Source: Pseudomonadota bacterium
GTDB taxonomy: Bacteria; Pseudomonadota; Gammaproteobacteria; Xanthomonadales; Rhodanobacteraceae
Direction: 5' to 3'
DNA: 30,372 nt
NCBI GenBank assembly: GCA_023430685.1
Contig: JAEYZH010000065.1
Location: 1-30,372 of the forward strand
The translations under genes were made by a program, and so were the position numbers. Below are positions 21,936-30,061 of the stretch, piece after piece (position 1 is the stretch's first letter; each line of letters begins with the position of its first letter). The notes below the pieces were generated by a model. The model saw nothing but the letters and a program-made list of their open reading frames with translations. It did not search any database and was not told where the DNA came from.

Positions 21936-24185
21936 ATGAGCACGACTACGACCGCAATTTCCGAGCGCAGGCCCTCCTTGCGGGCGGCACGGGCTCGCCT
22001 GCTTGGAATCCTCGCCGTGTTCGGCGTCGCGCTCGCCGCGCCCGCGCAGGCCGAGAACGTGCTCGAGGACCTGTCCTATACCGCACTGCCTGGCGGCAAG
22101 GTCGAACTGACGATGAAGTTCTCGGGACCGGTCGCGGACCCGCAGGTGTTCTCGACCGAGACGCCGCCAAGCGTCGCGCTCGATTTCGCCGATACCCGCA
22201 ACGGCCTCAGCAAGCGACGCGTCGAGATCGGCGCAGGCGCCACCTCGGGTGTGTCGGTCATCGAAGCCGCCGGGCGCACGCGCGTCGTCGTCGACCTGTT
22301 CCGGGTCGCCGGGTACGACAGCCGCGTGAACGGCAACAGCGTCGTTCTCACGGTCAACAACGGATTGATCGGCACCTCGAGCGTCGCCGCCAGCGCGGGC
22401 CGCACCGACCCGACCAAGGTCGTGCCGGCCGCGCAGGGCATCGAGGTCGCGAACGTCGACTTCCGCCGCGGACGCGCAGGCGAGGGCCGCGTCGTCATCG
22501 CGTTCGACAACCCGGGCGCCGCGGTGAACCTCAAGCGCGAAGGCGACCGCATCGTGCTCGATGTGCTCAATGCCAGGCCGCGCAAGGCCGAGCATCTCGA
22601 CGTACTCGACTTCGCGACGCCCGTGCAGACGATCGACGTACGCGGCGCCGGAACCGGGACGCGCATCGAGATCGCGGCACGCGCGCCCTACGAGCAGCTC
22701 GCCTACCAGACCGGCAACGAGTACACGATCGAGGTGTCGGAGAAGAAGCAGGACGAAAAGCCGCGCGGCAAGAACGCCGAGCCCGAATACAGCGGCAGCC
22801 GCGTCACGTTCAACTTCCAGGACATCCCGACCCGTTCCGTGCTGCAGCTGATCGCCGACGTGTCCGACCTCAACATCGTGGTCGCCGACAGCGTGCAGGG
22901 CAACGTGACGCTGCGGCTCATCAACGTGCCGTGGGACCAGGCGCTCGACATCGTGCTGCAGGCCAAGGGCCTCGACAAGCGCCGCCGCGGCAACGTGATC
23001 TGGGTCGCACCGCAGAAGGAGATCGCGGACCGCGAACAAGCGATCGCCGAGGCGATGGCCAAGATGGAAGACACCGAGCCGCTGGTGACCGACTACATCC
23101 CGATCAGCTACGGCAAGGCCAAGGACATCGTCGACCTCATGACGAGCGAGGCGCAGACGTCGACCGGCGGCGGGGGCGCGGCGGGCGGCGGCACCGCGAC
23201 GCGAACGCGCGGTTTCCTGTCGGCGCGCGGCAGCGTGACCTACGACGACCGCACCAACACGCTGCTGGTCAGCGACATCCCGTCGAAGATCCAGGAGATC
23301 CGCCAGCTCATCGCGGTCCTGGATCGCCCCGTGCAGCAGGTGCTGATCGAATCGCGCATCGTGATCGCGACCGACAGCTTCGCGCGCGAACTCGGCGTGC
23401 GTTTCGGCGTCAGCGGCGGCTACCAGGACGACGCCAACAACGTCGTCAGCACCGCGGGCACCGCGGTCGCGACCGACCGCATGAGCAACGTCGTGATGAA
23501 CAACCGCATGCGCGGCCCGAACCGCGGCCTGCCGAACACCGCGCCGGGCCAGATCCCGGGCGGCATCGCGGTGCCGAGCCTCGGAGACCGGCTCAACGTG
23601 AACATGCCGGTGATCAACCCGGCCGGCAGCTTCGGCCTCGCGATCCTCGGTTCCGACTATCTGCTGGACCTCGAGTTGTCGGCCGCGCAGCGCGAAGGGC
23701 GCAGCGAGACCGTGTCGAATCCGCGCGTGATCACCGCGAACCAGAAGGAAGCGCACATCACGCAGGGCACCGAGATCGGTTATTCGACGATCCAGGCCTC
23801 GTCCGGCGGCGCGCAGCCGACCGTCGCATTCAAGGACGCGACGCTCGAACTCAAGGTGACGCCGACGATTACCGCCGACGACCGCGTCGTGCTCGACCTC
23901 GAGGTCAAGAAGGACACGCTCGCCGGCTATTATTCCGGCCCGACCGGCGACATCCCGCTCATCGACAAGCGCCAGGTCGCTTCGCAGGTCCTCGTCGACA
24001 ATGGACAGACCGTGGTCCTCGGTGGCGTCTACGAAGTCAACAAGTCCGACACGCTGACCAAGGTGCCGCTGCTCGGCGACATTCCCGTGCTCGGCAACCT
24101 GTTCAAGAACAAGGGTCGCACCGACACCAAGGCGGAGCTCCTGATCTTCGTCACGCCGCGCATCCTGAGCGACAGCCTCAAGTAA
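21936..24185 (+). CDS. pilQ: Type IV pilus secretin PilQ
   Basis: A 749-residue outer-membrane secretin through which the pilus passes. Signal peptide ending APAQA before ENVLEDLSY. Two AMIN domains (about 45-125 and 165-245), which bind peptidoglycan, precede a secretin short N-terminal domain (VTFNFQDIPTRSVLQLIADVSDLN, about 288-355) and an N1-type domain with a Gly-rich insert (about 405-420). The secretin core follows, ending VPLLGDIPVLGNLFK and a C-terminal ELLIFVTPRIL strand. Start choice: ATG 21936 has GGGGA 8 nt upstream; ATG 21909, overlapping the pilP stop (ATGA), is an alternative adding nine residues. The gene closes the classical pilMNOPQ order. Confidence 0.95.
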   Translation: MSTTTTAISERRPSLRAARARLLGILAVFGVALAAPAQAENVLEDLSYTALPGGKVELTMKFSGPVADPQVFSTETPPSVALDFADTRNGLSKRRVEIGAGATSGVSVIEAAGRTRVVVDLFRVAGYDSRVNGNSVVLTVNNGLIGTSSVAASAGRTDPTKVVPAAQGIEVANVDFRRGRAGEGRVVIAFDNPGAAVNLKREGDRIVLDVLNARPRKAEHLDVLDFATPVQTIDVRGAGTGTRIEIAARAPYEQLAYQTGNEYTIEVSEKKQDEKPRGKNAEPEYSGSRVTFNFQDIPTRSVLQLIADVSDLNIVVADSVQGNVTLRLINVPWDQALDIVLQAKGLDKRRRGNVIWVAPQKEIADREQAIAEAMAKMEDTEPLVTDYIPISYGKAKDIVDLMTSEAQTSTGGGGAAGGGTATRTRGFLSARGSVTYDDRTNTLLVSDIPSKIQEIRQLIAVLDRPVQQVLIESRIVIATDSFARELGVRFGVSGGYQDDANNVVSTAGTAVATDRMSNVVMNNRMRGPNRGLPNTAPGQIPGGIAVPSLGDRLNVNMPVINPAGSFGLAILGSDYLLDLELSAAQREGRSETVSNPRVITANQKEAHITQGTEIGYSTIQASSGGAQPTVAFKDATLELKVTPTITADDRVVLDLEVKKDTLAGYYSGPTGDIPLIDKRQVASQVLVDNGQTVVLGGVYEVNKSDTLTKVPLLGDIPVLGNLFKNKGRTDTKAELLIFVTPRILSDSLK

Positions 24186-24258
24186 CGCGGCGAACGTACA
24201 CCCACGCACGATGCGTACGGCATCGGGTTCCAAGAACTAGCAGGCCTGGAGACACGAC

Positions 24259-26523
24259 ATGAAATTTTTCGGCAAGACCCTGGGGCTGCTGCTCGCCAGC
24301 CTCACCCTGGCCAGCTGCGGTGGCGGCGGCGGTGATGGCGGCGCGTTCACCGAACCACAGAGCGGCACGTTCACGCTGCAGGCCACCAGCACCACGTTGC
24401 CGGTCAACGTGTGGGGTTACCAGCCGATCCAGTATGGCAATCCGACCCAGGCCGAGGTCACGATCATCCAGCGCGCCGCCAACGGCACGCTGATCAGCGG
24501 CCAGGATATCCACGTCAGCATCTCGCCGACGAACTACGCGGCGCTCTCGTGCCTCGTCGATGGCGAAAACTGCGAGGACGGCAACCAGTTGTACGGCTCG
24601 GTCGTGATCGAAGGCATCAACGGCCAGGCTTCGGTGTTCGTCAACGCGCAAGACACCGCGGGCACCGCGGTCTTGACCGTCAGCGGCATCGACCCGAACA
24701 CCGGCCGCACGATCTCGGCGAGCATGAACTTCGTGATCACCAGTGGCGTCGGCCAGATGCCGGCCAGCGTGACGCTGACGCCGCTGCCGGCGAACGTCTA
24801 CCTGCCGAGCTCCGGCGGCAACAATACCTCGCAGATCAGCGCGACCGTGCTCGACGGCGCCGGCCAGCTCGTGCCGGATCCCGTCACCGGCAACGGCGGC
24901 TTCGACAACATCCGCTTCGAACTGGTCGGCGAGTATGGCGATGCGCGCCTCAGCACGAATTCCGTCGCCGGCCCGGTTTCCGGCAGCACGGTCACCTCGC
25001 ACACTGTGCGTGGCGTCGCGATCGCGTCCTTGCAGGTTGGTGATGCAACGCCGCAGGTGCCGCTGCAGATCCGCGCCACCGCCGACCGCGCCGACAACAA
25101 CGTCAGCAACGGCATCGCCGATCCGGTCACGTTCACGACCTCGGTCATCGTGTCCGACGGCAAGCTCTACAGCCTCACGATCACCTCGCCGAACGTGAAC
25201 GCGATCCTCGTGAACACGGTTTCGGGCGAAGTCGATCCGGAAGGTGACATCATCCCGCCGGACCCCGACGCGACCTACAGCCTCACCGTCAGCGCGCTCG
25301 CAACCGACCGCCAGGGCAACCCGGTGATCCCGGGTACGCCGATCCGCTTCGGCTCGATCGACGAACCGGTCGGGACGTTCGATGCGGGTCCGCTCGCCAA
25401 CCGTTTCCTGATCGCGGGCGGCGACGGCAATCCGCAGGAAGGCGGCACCCTCTTCACCGCGCCCACCGGGCATTTCCGTACTGCCGGCGGCGGCGCGGGC
25501 CCGGGTGATGCGCTGATCGTGTTCGGCAAGACCCAGCACGGTGCGCCGGAAGGAAACGAAGACCTCGAGAGCGCACTTACGGTCCAGCGCGTCAACAGCG
25601 AGACCAGCCTCAATACCGCCTCGCCGTTCAACAACAACAACACGACCGGTGCCAGCGTCGACTACGGCCCGGTGCTCGACTACATCATCGGCCGCAGCCA
25701 GCACGGCAACATCACCGCCACGGCGACCACCAACGAGATCGGTGTCGCACACGCGACGCTGAACTACACGATCTCCACGCTCGGCCACGTCGTCGCGATG
25801 TGGGCGCAGGGCGATGGCATCGATCGCGTGACCGGGGAATCGCGTCGCGTCACCGACGCGGTGCAGCTGCTGTATCCGGGCGTCGCGCCGGCGCAGCTCG
25901 TCGCGTTCCCGTCGCCGATTCCCGGCAACACGACGACCGATGTCGTGGTCTGCCTGACCGACGCGCTGAGCTCGCCGATCCAGGGCATCAACATCGGCTT
26001 CCAGATGAACCTGGGCGGTGGCACCGGCTCGATCGACGGCAACGGCACGTCGGGCGCGCTCGACAACACCACCGGACCGGATGGCTGCGCCGTGGCGACC
26101 GTCGTGACCAGCGGCATGCCGGTCAGCACGAGCCCCGATTCGCCTTCGGGCTCGATCGTCTTCAGCGTCGGCGGCGCCACCGCGGAAGTCGACATCGTGG
26201 TGCAACTCGCCTTCATCTCCAACGGTGGCATCGGTGGCGTCTGCAATGGCGGCACTCCGTCCGCGCGCGCCACCATCCGTGCGTTCACTACCGACGGCTC
26301 GCCTGCGGTCGGCGTCGTGATCGAGGCCGATTGCGGTGGCCTCACCGTGACCCCGTCGAGCGCCACCACGGGCACGAACGGCGCCGCGAGCTTCACGATC
26401 ACGGGTGAGCCCAACGCGACGGGCACCTGCACGTTCACGGCCGAAGGCGTTGCGCCGATCACCGCGACGGTCGTGATCCCGGGTGAGGATGACTTCAGTC
26501 CGCCCTGCGGCGGCGGTCCGTAA
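24259..26523 (+). CDS. Large Ig-like (Big-1-type) lipoprotein after pilQ, function unknown
   Basis: A 754-residue exported protein. The signal peptide ends in lipobox LASC (acylated Cys20) followed by a Gly run. The rest is beta-rich, low in Lys, rich in Thr/Ser/Gly/Val/Asn. It reads as about four or five Ig-like modules of the bacterial Big-1/invasin type, roughly 38-165, 167-298, 302-540, 541-652 and 660-742, each with NG-A-ft and D--G-Pv-G type turns (for example ATDRQGNPVIPGTPIRF). Eight further cysteines pair locally: 98/105, 565/610, 662/692 and 724/750, suggesting disulfides in an oxidising compartment. No catalytic motif is seen. It lies 73 nt after pilQ with CTGGAG before the ATG and no promoter or terminator between, so it is probably read from the pil operon. 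A surface or pilus-associated role is inference. Confidence 0.9.
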   Translation: MKFFGKTLGLLLASLTLASCGGGGGDGGAFTEPQSGTFTLQATSTTLPVNVWGYQPIQYGNPTQAEVTIIQRAANGTLISGQDIHVSISPTNYAALSCLVDGENCEDGNQLYGSVVIEGINGQASVFVNAQDTAGTAVLTVSGIDPNTGRTISASMNFVITSGVGQMPASVTLTPLPANVYLPSSGGNNTSQISATVLDGAGQLVPDPVTGNGGFDNIRFELVGEYGDARLSTNSVAGPVSGSTVTSHTVRGVAIASLQVGDATPQVPLQIRATADRADNNVSNGIADPVTFTTSVIVSDGKLYSLTITSPNVNAILVNTVSGEVDPEGDIIPPDPDATYSLTVSALATDRQGNPVIPGTPIRFGSIDEPVGTFDAGPLANRFLIAGGDGNPQEGGTLFTAPTGHFRTAGGGAGPGDALIVFGKTQHGAPEGNEDLESALTVQRVNSETSLNTASPFNNNNTTGASVDYGPVLDYIIGRSQHGNITATATTNEIGVAHATLNYTISTLGHVVAMWAQGDGIDRVTGESRRVTDAVQLLYPGVAPAQLVAFPSPIPGNTTTDVVVCLTDALSSPIQGINIGFQMNLGGGTGSIDGNGTSGALDNTTGPDGCAVATVVTSGMPVSTSPDSPSGSIVFSVGGATAEVDIVVQLAFISNGGIGGVCNGGTPSARATIRAFTTDGSPAVGVVIEADCGGLTVTPSSATTGTNGAASFTITGEPNATGTCTFTAEGVAPITATVVIPGEDDFSPPCGGGP

Positions 26524-26544
26524 TCCCGGTACCAAGGCAACACC

Positions 26545-26577
26545 GGAAGGGCCGCAGCGATGCGGCCCTTCCTTTTT
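26545..26577 (+). terminator. Strong intrinsic terminator of the pil-lipoprotein unit
   Basis: A perfect 12-bp stem (26545-26556 with 26561-26572) is closed by the GNRA tetraloop GCGA and followed by TTTTT at 26573-26577. It lies 22 nt after the lipoprotein stop. It is the only textbook Rho-independent terminator in the window. Confidence 0.93.
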
Positions 26578-26635
26578 GTGTAGGATCGGCGGATAGCCCG
26601 ACTGCGCCGCAGCCCGGGCACGGGAGGGGCCTGCC

Positions 26636-27793
26636 GTGCAGCGAGACCGCGAGCGTTATCGGGCGGGCGAATTGATCTTTGCCGAAGGCGACGCGCCGAA
26701 CGGCGCCTACCTGATCGAGAGTGGTCGCATCGAGATCACCACGATGCAGTTCAACGAGCCGCGCGTCCTCGGCGAGCTCGGTCCCGGCATGCTGCTCGGG
26801 GAAATGGCCGTGATCGATCATTCGCCGCGCACGGCGACCGCGCGCGCCCTGACCGACTGCCGCCTGATCCCGATCAACCGCGAGCAATTCGCCGAACGCC
26901 TGGCCGCCGCCGACCCGGTCGTGCGCGCGCTGCTGATGAGCCAGCTGTCGCGCTACCGCAGTGCGCTCGCACGGCTCACCGGCGATACGGAACCGGGTGA
27001 GGACCTGCGCGATCCGGGACACGACAGTTCCGCGCTCGACAAGATCCGGCTCGAGAGCGAGCTGCGCCGGGCGCTCGAGCGCGGCGAGCTTGAGGTGCGC
27101 CTGCAGCCGATCGAGGAGATCGAGAGCGGACGCATCGCGGGTTACGAAGCCCTTGTGCGCTGGGATCATCCGCAGCGCGGGGCGGTCTCGCCGGCCGAGT
27201 TCATCCGGCTGGCCGAGGAGACCTCGCTGATCGTGCCGATCGGCGACTACGTGATCGCGCGCGTGTGCGACATGCTCGCCGAATGGCGCGCGAGCGGGCG
27301 CATGCCGCTGCCGTTCATCGCGGCGAACCTGTCGGCGCGCCAGATCGACGACACGGGCCTGGTGGAACGCATCCTCGGTGAACTGCGCCGCCGCGATCTT
27401 CCGCCCGATCGCCTCAAGCTCGAGATCACCGAGAGCCTCGTGCTCGACCATGCGCGCATCGGCGACCTGATCGCGCGCTGTCACGCGGTCGGCATGCCGG
27501 TTGCGCTCGACGATTTCGGCACCGGCTATTCGAACCTCGGCCCGCTGATGACGCTCGATTTCGACCAGATCAAGCTCGATGGCAGCTTCATCAAGACACT
27601 CGACCGCCCGCGCGGGGTTGCCCTGGTCGGGGTGATCGTCGAGATGGCGCGCGCGCTCGGCTGCGACCTCGTCGCCGAAGGGGTCGAAACCCGCGAGCAG
27701 CGCGAGATCCTGCACCGCCTCGGCTGCCGCTACGCGCAAGGCTGGCTGGTCGGCAAGCCGATGACATTCGCGGACGCCTCCGCTACCAGCTGA
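26636..27793 (+). CDS. Cyclic-nucleotide-binding domain fused to EAL phosphodiesterase
   Basis: A 385-residue cytoplasmic protein. Residues about 7-105 are a cNMP-binding/Crp-type sensor domain (GELIFAEGDAPNGAYLIESG, then LGEMAVIDHSPRTATARAL, the phosphate-binding cassette region). A short linker leads to an EAL domain (about 130-380) with all catalytic and metal residues recognisable: EAL at 171-173, Asn231 in NLSA, Glu266 in ITES, DDFGTGYS at 302-309, Lys323 in KLDG, Glu358 in AEGVET and Gln368 in AQGW. It should therefore hydrolyse c-di-GMP to pGpG, possibly tuned by cAMP, cGMP or another ligand. The start is GTG at 26636, with GGGAGGGG just upstream. It is an independent unit after the terminator. 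Confidence 0.93.
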   Translation: MQRDRERYRAGELIFAEGDAPNGAYLIESGRIEITTMQFNEPRVLGELGPGMLLGEMAVIDHSPRTATARALTDCRLIPINREQFAERLAAADPVVRALLMSQLSRYRSALARLTGDTEPGEDLRDPGHDSSALDKIRLESELRRALERGELEVRLQPIEEIESGRIAGYEALVRWDHPQRGAVSPAEFIRLAEETSLIVPIGDYVIARVCDMLAEWRASGRMPLPFIAANLSARQIDDTGLVERILGELRRRDLPPDRLKLEITESLVLDHARIGDLIARCHAVGMPVALDDFGTGYSNLGPLMTLDFDQIKLDGSFIKTLDRPRGVALVGVIVEMARALGCDLVAEGVETREQREILHRLGCRYAQGWLVGKPMTFADASATS

Positions 27794-27818
27794 ACACCGG
27801 TGGCAGGAGGCAAAACTT

Positions 27819-27869
27819 ATGCGGCTGCGTGCGGTCCGAGATCGCACCCGCCGCGCGTGCGATCATTGA
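27819..27869 (+). CDS. Possible 16-residue leader peptide before moxR
   Basis: ATG at 27819 is preceded by a perfect AGGAGG (27805-27810) at 8-nt spacing, and reads MRLRAVRDRTRRACDH then TGA. Six of 16 residues are Arg. It lies between the EAL gene stop and the moxR start, 19 nt before the latter. This is the best ribosome binding site nearby, while moxR itself has none convincing. It may be a translated leader that couples to moxR, or a chance frame in GC-rich DNA. Confidence 0.35.
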   Translation: MRLRAVRDRTRRACDH

Positions 27870-27888
27870 CCGGACCCCCGCCACGTTC

Positions 27889-28875
27889 ATGGACATGCCC
27901 CATACAGCCCCGGCATCCGCCGCCTTTTCCGCGCTGCGCGCCGAGCTCGCGCGCTGCATCATCGGCCAAGAGGCGCTGGTCGACCGGCTGCTGATCGCGC
28001 TGCTCGCCGATGGCCACCTGCTCGTCGAGGGCGCGCCTGGCCTCGCCAAGACCACCGCGATCAAGGAACTGGCGGCGCGCATCGAGGCCGATTTCCACCG
28101 CGTGCAATTCACGCCCGACCTGTTGCCGGCCGACCTCACCGGCACCGAGGTCTACCGGCCCCAGACCACCGACTTCGAATTCCAGCGCGGACCGATCTTC
28201 CACAACCTGATCCTCGCCGACGAAGTCAACCGCGCGCCGGCCAAGGTGCAGTCGGCGCTGCTCGAGGCGATGGGCGAGCGCCAGGTCACGGTCGGGCGGG
28301 ATACGTACGCGTTGCCTGCGTTGTTCCTCGTGATGGCGACGCAGAACCCGATCGAACAGGAAGGCACCTACCCGTTGCCGGAAGCGCAGCTCGACCGTTT
28401 CCTGTTGCACGTGAAGGTCGATTACCCGAAGGCCGCGGCCGAAGCCGCGATCCTGCGCCTCGCGCGCGACCGCGCGCGCGAGGCGCTCGAACGCGAGCAC
28501 AGTCCCGCGCGCCTGCTGAGCCAGCAGCAGGTGTTCTCGGCGCGCAGCGAAGTGCTCGCCCTGCACCTCGCGCCGGCGCTCGAGGAATACATCGTGCAGC
28601 TCGTGCTCGCGACGCGCGAACCTTCGCCGTACGGCGCCGAGATCGCGCGCTACATCGCGTACGGCGCGAGTCCGCGCGGCACGATCGCTCTCGATCGCTG
28701 CTCGCGCGCGCATGCGTGGCTCGCCGGTCGCGACTACGTGACGCCCGAGGATGTCCACGCGATCGCGCCCGATGTGCTGCGCCACCGCGTGCTGCTCGGT
28801 TACGAAGCGGAGGCCGAGGGCATCGACGCCGACCGCGTCGTTGCGATGCTGCTGGAGCGGGTGCCGCTTCCGTGA
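27889..28875 (+). CDS. MoxR family AAA+ ATPase
   Basis: A 328-residue cytoplasmic AAA+ chaperone-like ATPase of the MoxR family, which typically works with VWA-domain partners encoded next to it. Walker A EGAPGLAKTT (about 48-57), Walker B LILADEVNRAP (about 112-122), the sensor-1 block MATQNPIEQEGTYPLPEAQLDRF and the C-terminal lid with ASPRGTIALDRCSRAHAWLAGRDYVTPEDV. The start is ATG 27889 (MDMPHTAPASAAF), which gives the usual length. GTG 27829 would add 20 residues, and the AGGAGG at 27805 is too far from it. It begins a moxR-DUF58-DUF4381 series. Confidence 0.93.
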   Translation: MDMPHTAPASAAFSALRAELARCIIGQEALVDRLLIALLADGHLLVEGAPGLAKTTAIKELAARIEADFHRVQFTPDLLPADLTGTEVYRPQTTDFEFQRGPIFHNLILADEVNRAPAKVQSALLEAMGERQVTVGRDTYALPALFLVMATQNPIEQEGTYPLPEAQLDRFLLHVKVDYPKAAAEAAILRLARDRAREALEREHSPARLLSQQQVFSARSEVLALHLAPALEEYIVQLVLATREPSPYGAEIARYIAYGASPRGTIALDRCSRAHAWLAGRDYVTPEDVHAIAPDVLRHRVLLGYEAEAEGIDADRVVAMLLERVPLP

Positions 28876-28878
28876 GGA

Positions 28879-28906
28879 CTGAGGGCTGAGGGCCGAGGGC
28901 CGAGGG
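28879..28906. repeat. Four inverted heptamers (CYGAGGG) with G-quadruplex motif
   Basis: CTGAGGG, CTGAGGG, CCGAGGG, CCGAGGG stand in tandem, beginning 3 nt after the moxR stop. They are the reverse complement of the CCCTCAG array at 29021-29104. The G-tracts at 28883-28906 follow the pattern G3-N4-G3-N4-G3-N4-G3, the canonical intramolecular quadruplex formula, on the coding/mRNA strand. Confidence 0.9.
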
Positions 28907-29020
28907 CATCCGCTACGGACTTCGACGAGCCGATCGGACGCAAAGGTCGCGCGTGCGGCCTCAGCAACTCTCGGTTCCAGATCCGCATGTTGCTTTCATC
29001 AGCCTCGATCCTCAGCTCAA

Positions 29021-29104
29021 CCCTCAACCCTCAGCCCTCAGCCCTCAGCCCTCAGCCCTCAGCCCTCAGCCCTCAGCCCTCAGCCCTCAGCCCTCAGCCC
29101 TCAG
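29021..29104. repeat. Twelve-copy CCCTCAG heptamer array before the DUF58 gene
   Basis: One CCCTCAA followed by eleven perfect CCCTCAG units, 84 nt in all, ending 27 nt before the DUF58 ATG. The near-perfect identity implies recent slippage or active homogenisation. No plus-strand frame contains a stop within the array. The minus strand carries twelve GGG tracts with 4-nt spacers. There are no spacers between units, so it is not a CRISPR array. The 107 nt between this and the inverted array (28907-29013) contain no recognisable feature. Confidence 0.95.
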
Positions 29105-29131
29105 CCCGGAACGCCCGTCGCCGCCCCGCCG

Positions 29132-30061
29132 ATGTCCATCCCTCCGCCCAACCCGACCCGCGTCGCTCTCGACGAACTGATCGCGCTCGCGGCGGCGGCG
29201 CAGGGCAAGAGCCTCGCGCGCACGCGGCGCACGCCGGCGTTGCGCTCGGGTACCAGCACGTCGCGCTGGCGCGGCCGCGGCGTCGACTTCCGCGAATCGC
29301 GGATCTACCAGCCCGGCGACGAGATCCGCCACATGGATTGGCGCGTGACCGCGCGCAGCGGGAAGCCGCACACCAAGTTGTTCGAGGAAGAGCGCGAACA
29401 GGGACTGTTGCTCGCGCTCGACTACAACGCGGGCATGCGCTTCGGCACGCGCGTGCGATTCAAGTCGGTGCAGGCGGCGCGTGCCGCGGCGTTGCTCGCA
29501 TGGATGGCAGCGGCCGCGGGCGATCGCGTCGGTGCGCTCGGGTTCGGCGGCGGCATCGACGCCGAGGTCAAGCCCGCGGCAGGCCGGCGCGGCGTGCTGC
29601 GCGTGTTGCGTGCGTTGCGCGACTGGGACCATGCGTCGACCGACGTCGATGCGTCGTTGTCGCAGGCCTTGCAGCGCGTGCGCCGGCTGCTGCGCCCCGG
29701 CATGCGCCTGTTGCTGCTCAGCGACGGATTCGCGTGTGACGAGGAAACCGAACGCCTGCTGCCGCAAGTCGCGGGTCGCCACGAGGTCGCGCTCGTGCTG
29801 TTGCGCGACGCGCTCGAACTCGAGCCGCCGCCGCCCGGTCGCTACACGCTGCGTTCCGCCGGGGCGGCGCGCATCATCGACTTCTCGGACGCGCGCGTGC
29901 GCGAGCAATGGGTCGCCGGCTTCGCCCTCGCGCGCGCACGCCTGCTCGCGCTGTGCGCGCGGCTCGGGATCCGCGTGGTCGACCTCGACACCGACGCGAC
30001 CCTGCGCATCGCGCTCGCGCCACTGCTCGCGCGCGCGTTGCGGCCGAAGGTTGTCGCATGA
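29132..30061 (+). CDS. DUF58 domain-containing protein (MoxR/Bat-type operon)
   Basis: A 309-residue cytoplasmic protein. The DUF58 core is clear: RGRGVDFRESRIYQPGDEIRHMDWRVTARSGKPHTKLFEEEREQGLLLALD (about 47-98), followed by a VWA-like fold containing MRLLLLSDGFACDEETERLL. It lacks membrane segments, as in the short DUF58 forms next to moxR. Such proteins are thought to act with MoxR ATPases and VWA membrane proteins in stress tolerance or complex assembly; the exact function is unknown. The ATG at 29132 has no Shine-Dalgarno and sits just after the heptamer array. The stop overlaps the next gene by 4 nt (ATGA). Confidence 0.92.
   Translation: MSIPPPNPTRVALDELIALAAAAQGKSLARTRRTPALRSGTSTSRWRGRGVDFRESRIYQPGDEIRHMDWRVTARSGKPHTKLFEEEREQGLLLALDYNAGMRFGTRVRFKSVQAARAAALLAWMAAAAGDRVGALGFGGGIDAEVKPAAGRRGVLRVLRALRDWDHASTDVDASLSQALQRVRRLLRPGMRLLLLSDGFACDEETERLLPQVAGRHEVALVLLRDALELEPPPPGRYTLRSAGAARIIDFSDARVREQWVAGFALARARLLALCARLGIRVVDLDTDATLRIALAPLLARALRPKVVA

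Noticed and set aside
24209..24225. A 6-bp hairpin (CGATGC/GCATCG) between pilQ and the lipoprotein gene as a terminator.
   Set aside because: The stem is short, with a 5-nt loop and no T-tract, so it is unlikely to stop transcription.
29021..29104. The heptamer array as a CRISPR array.
   Set aside because: Units are 7 nt with no spacers and no cas genes nearby; it is a simple tandem repeat.
28987..29739. A 250-residue frame starting upstream of the heptamer array and running through the DUF58 gene.
   Set aside because: Beyond the array it is the shifted frame of DUF58 and encodes Arg/Ala-rich sequence without domain content. Only its upstream part is of interest, as a possible fusion after slippage.
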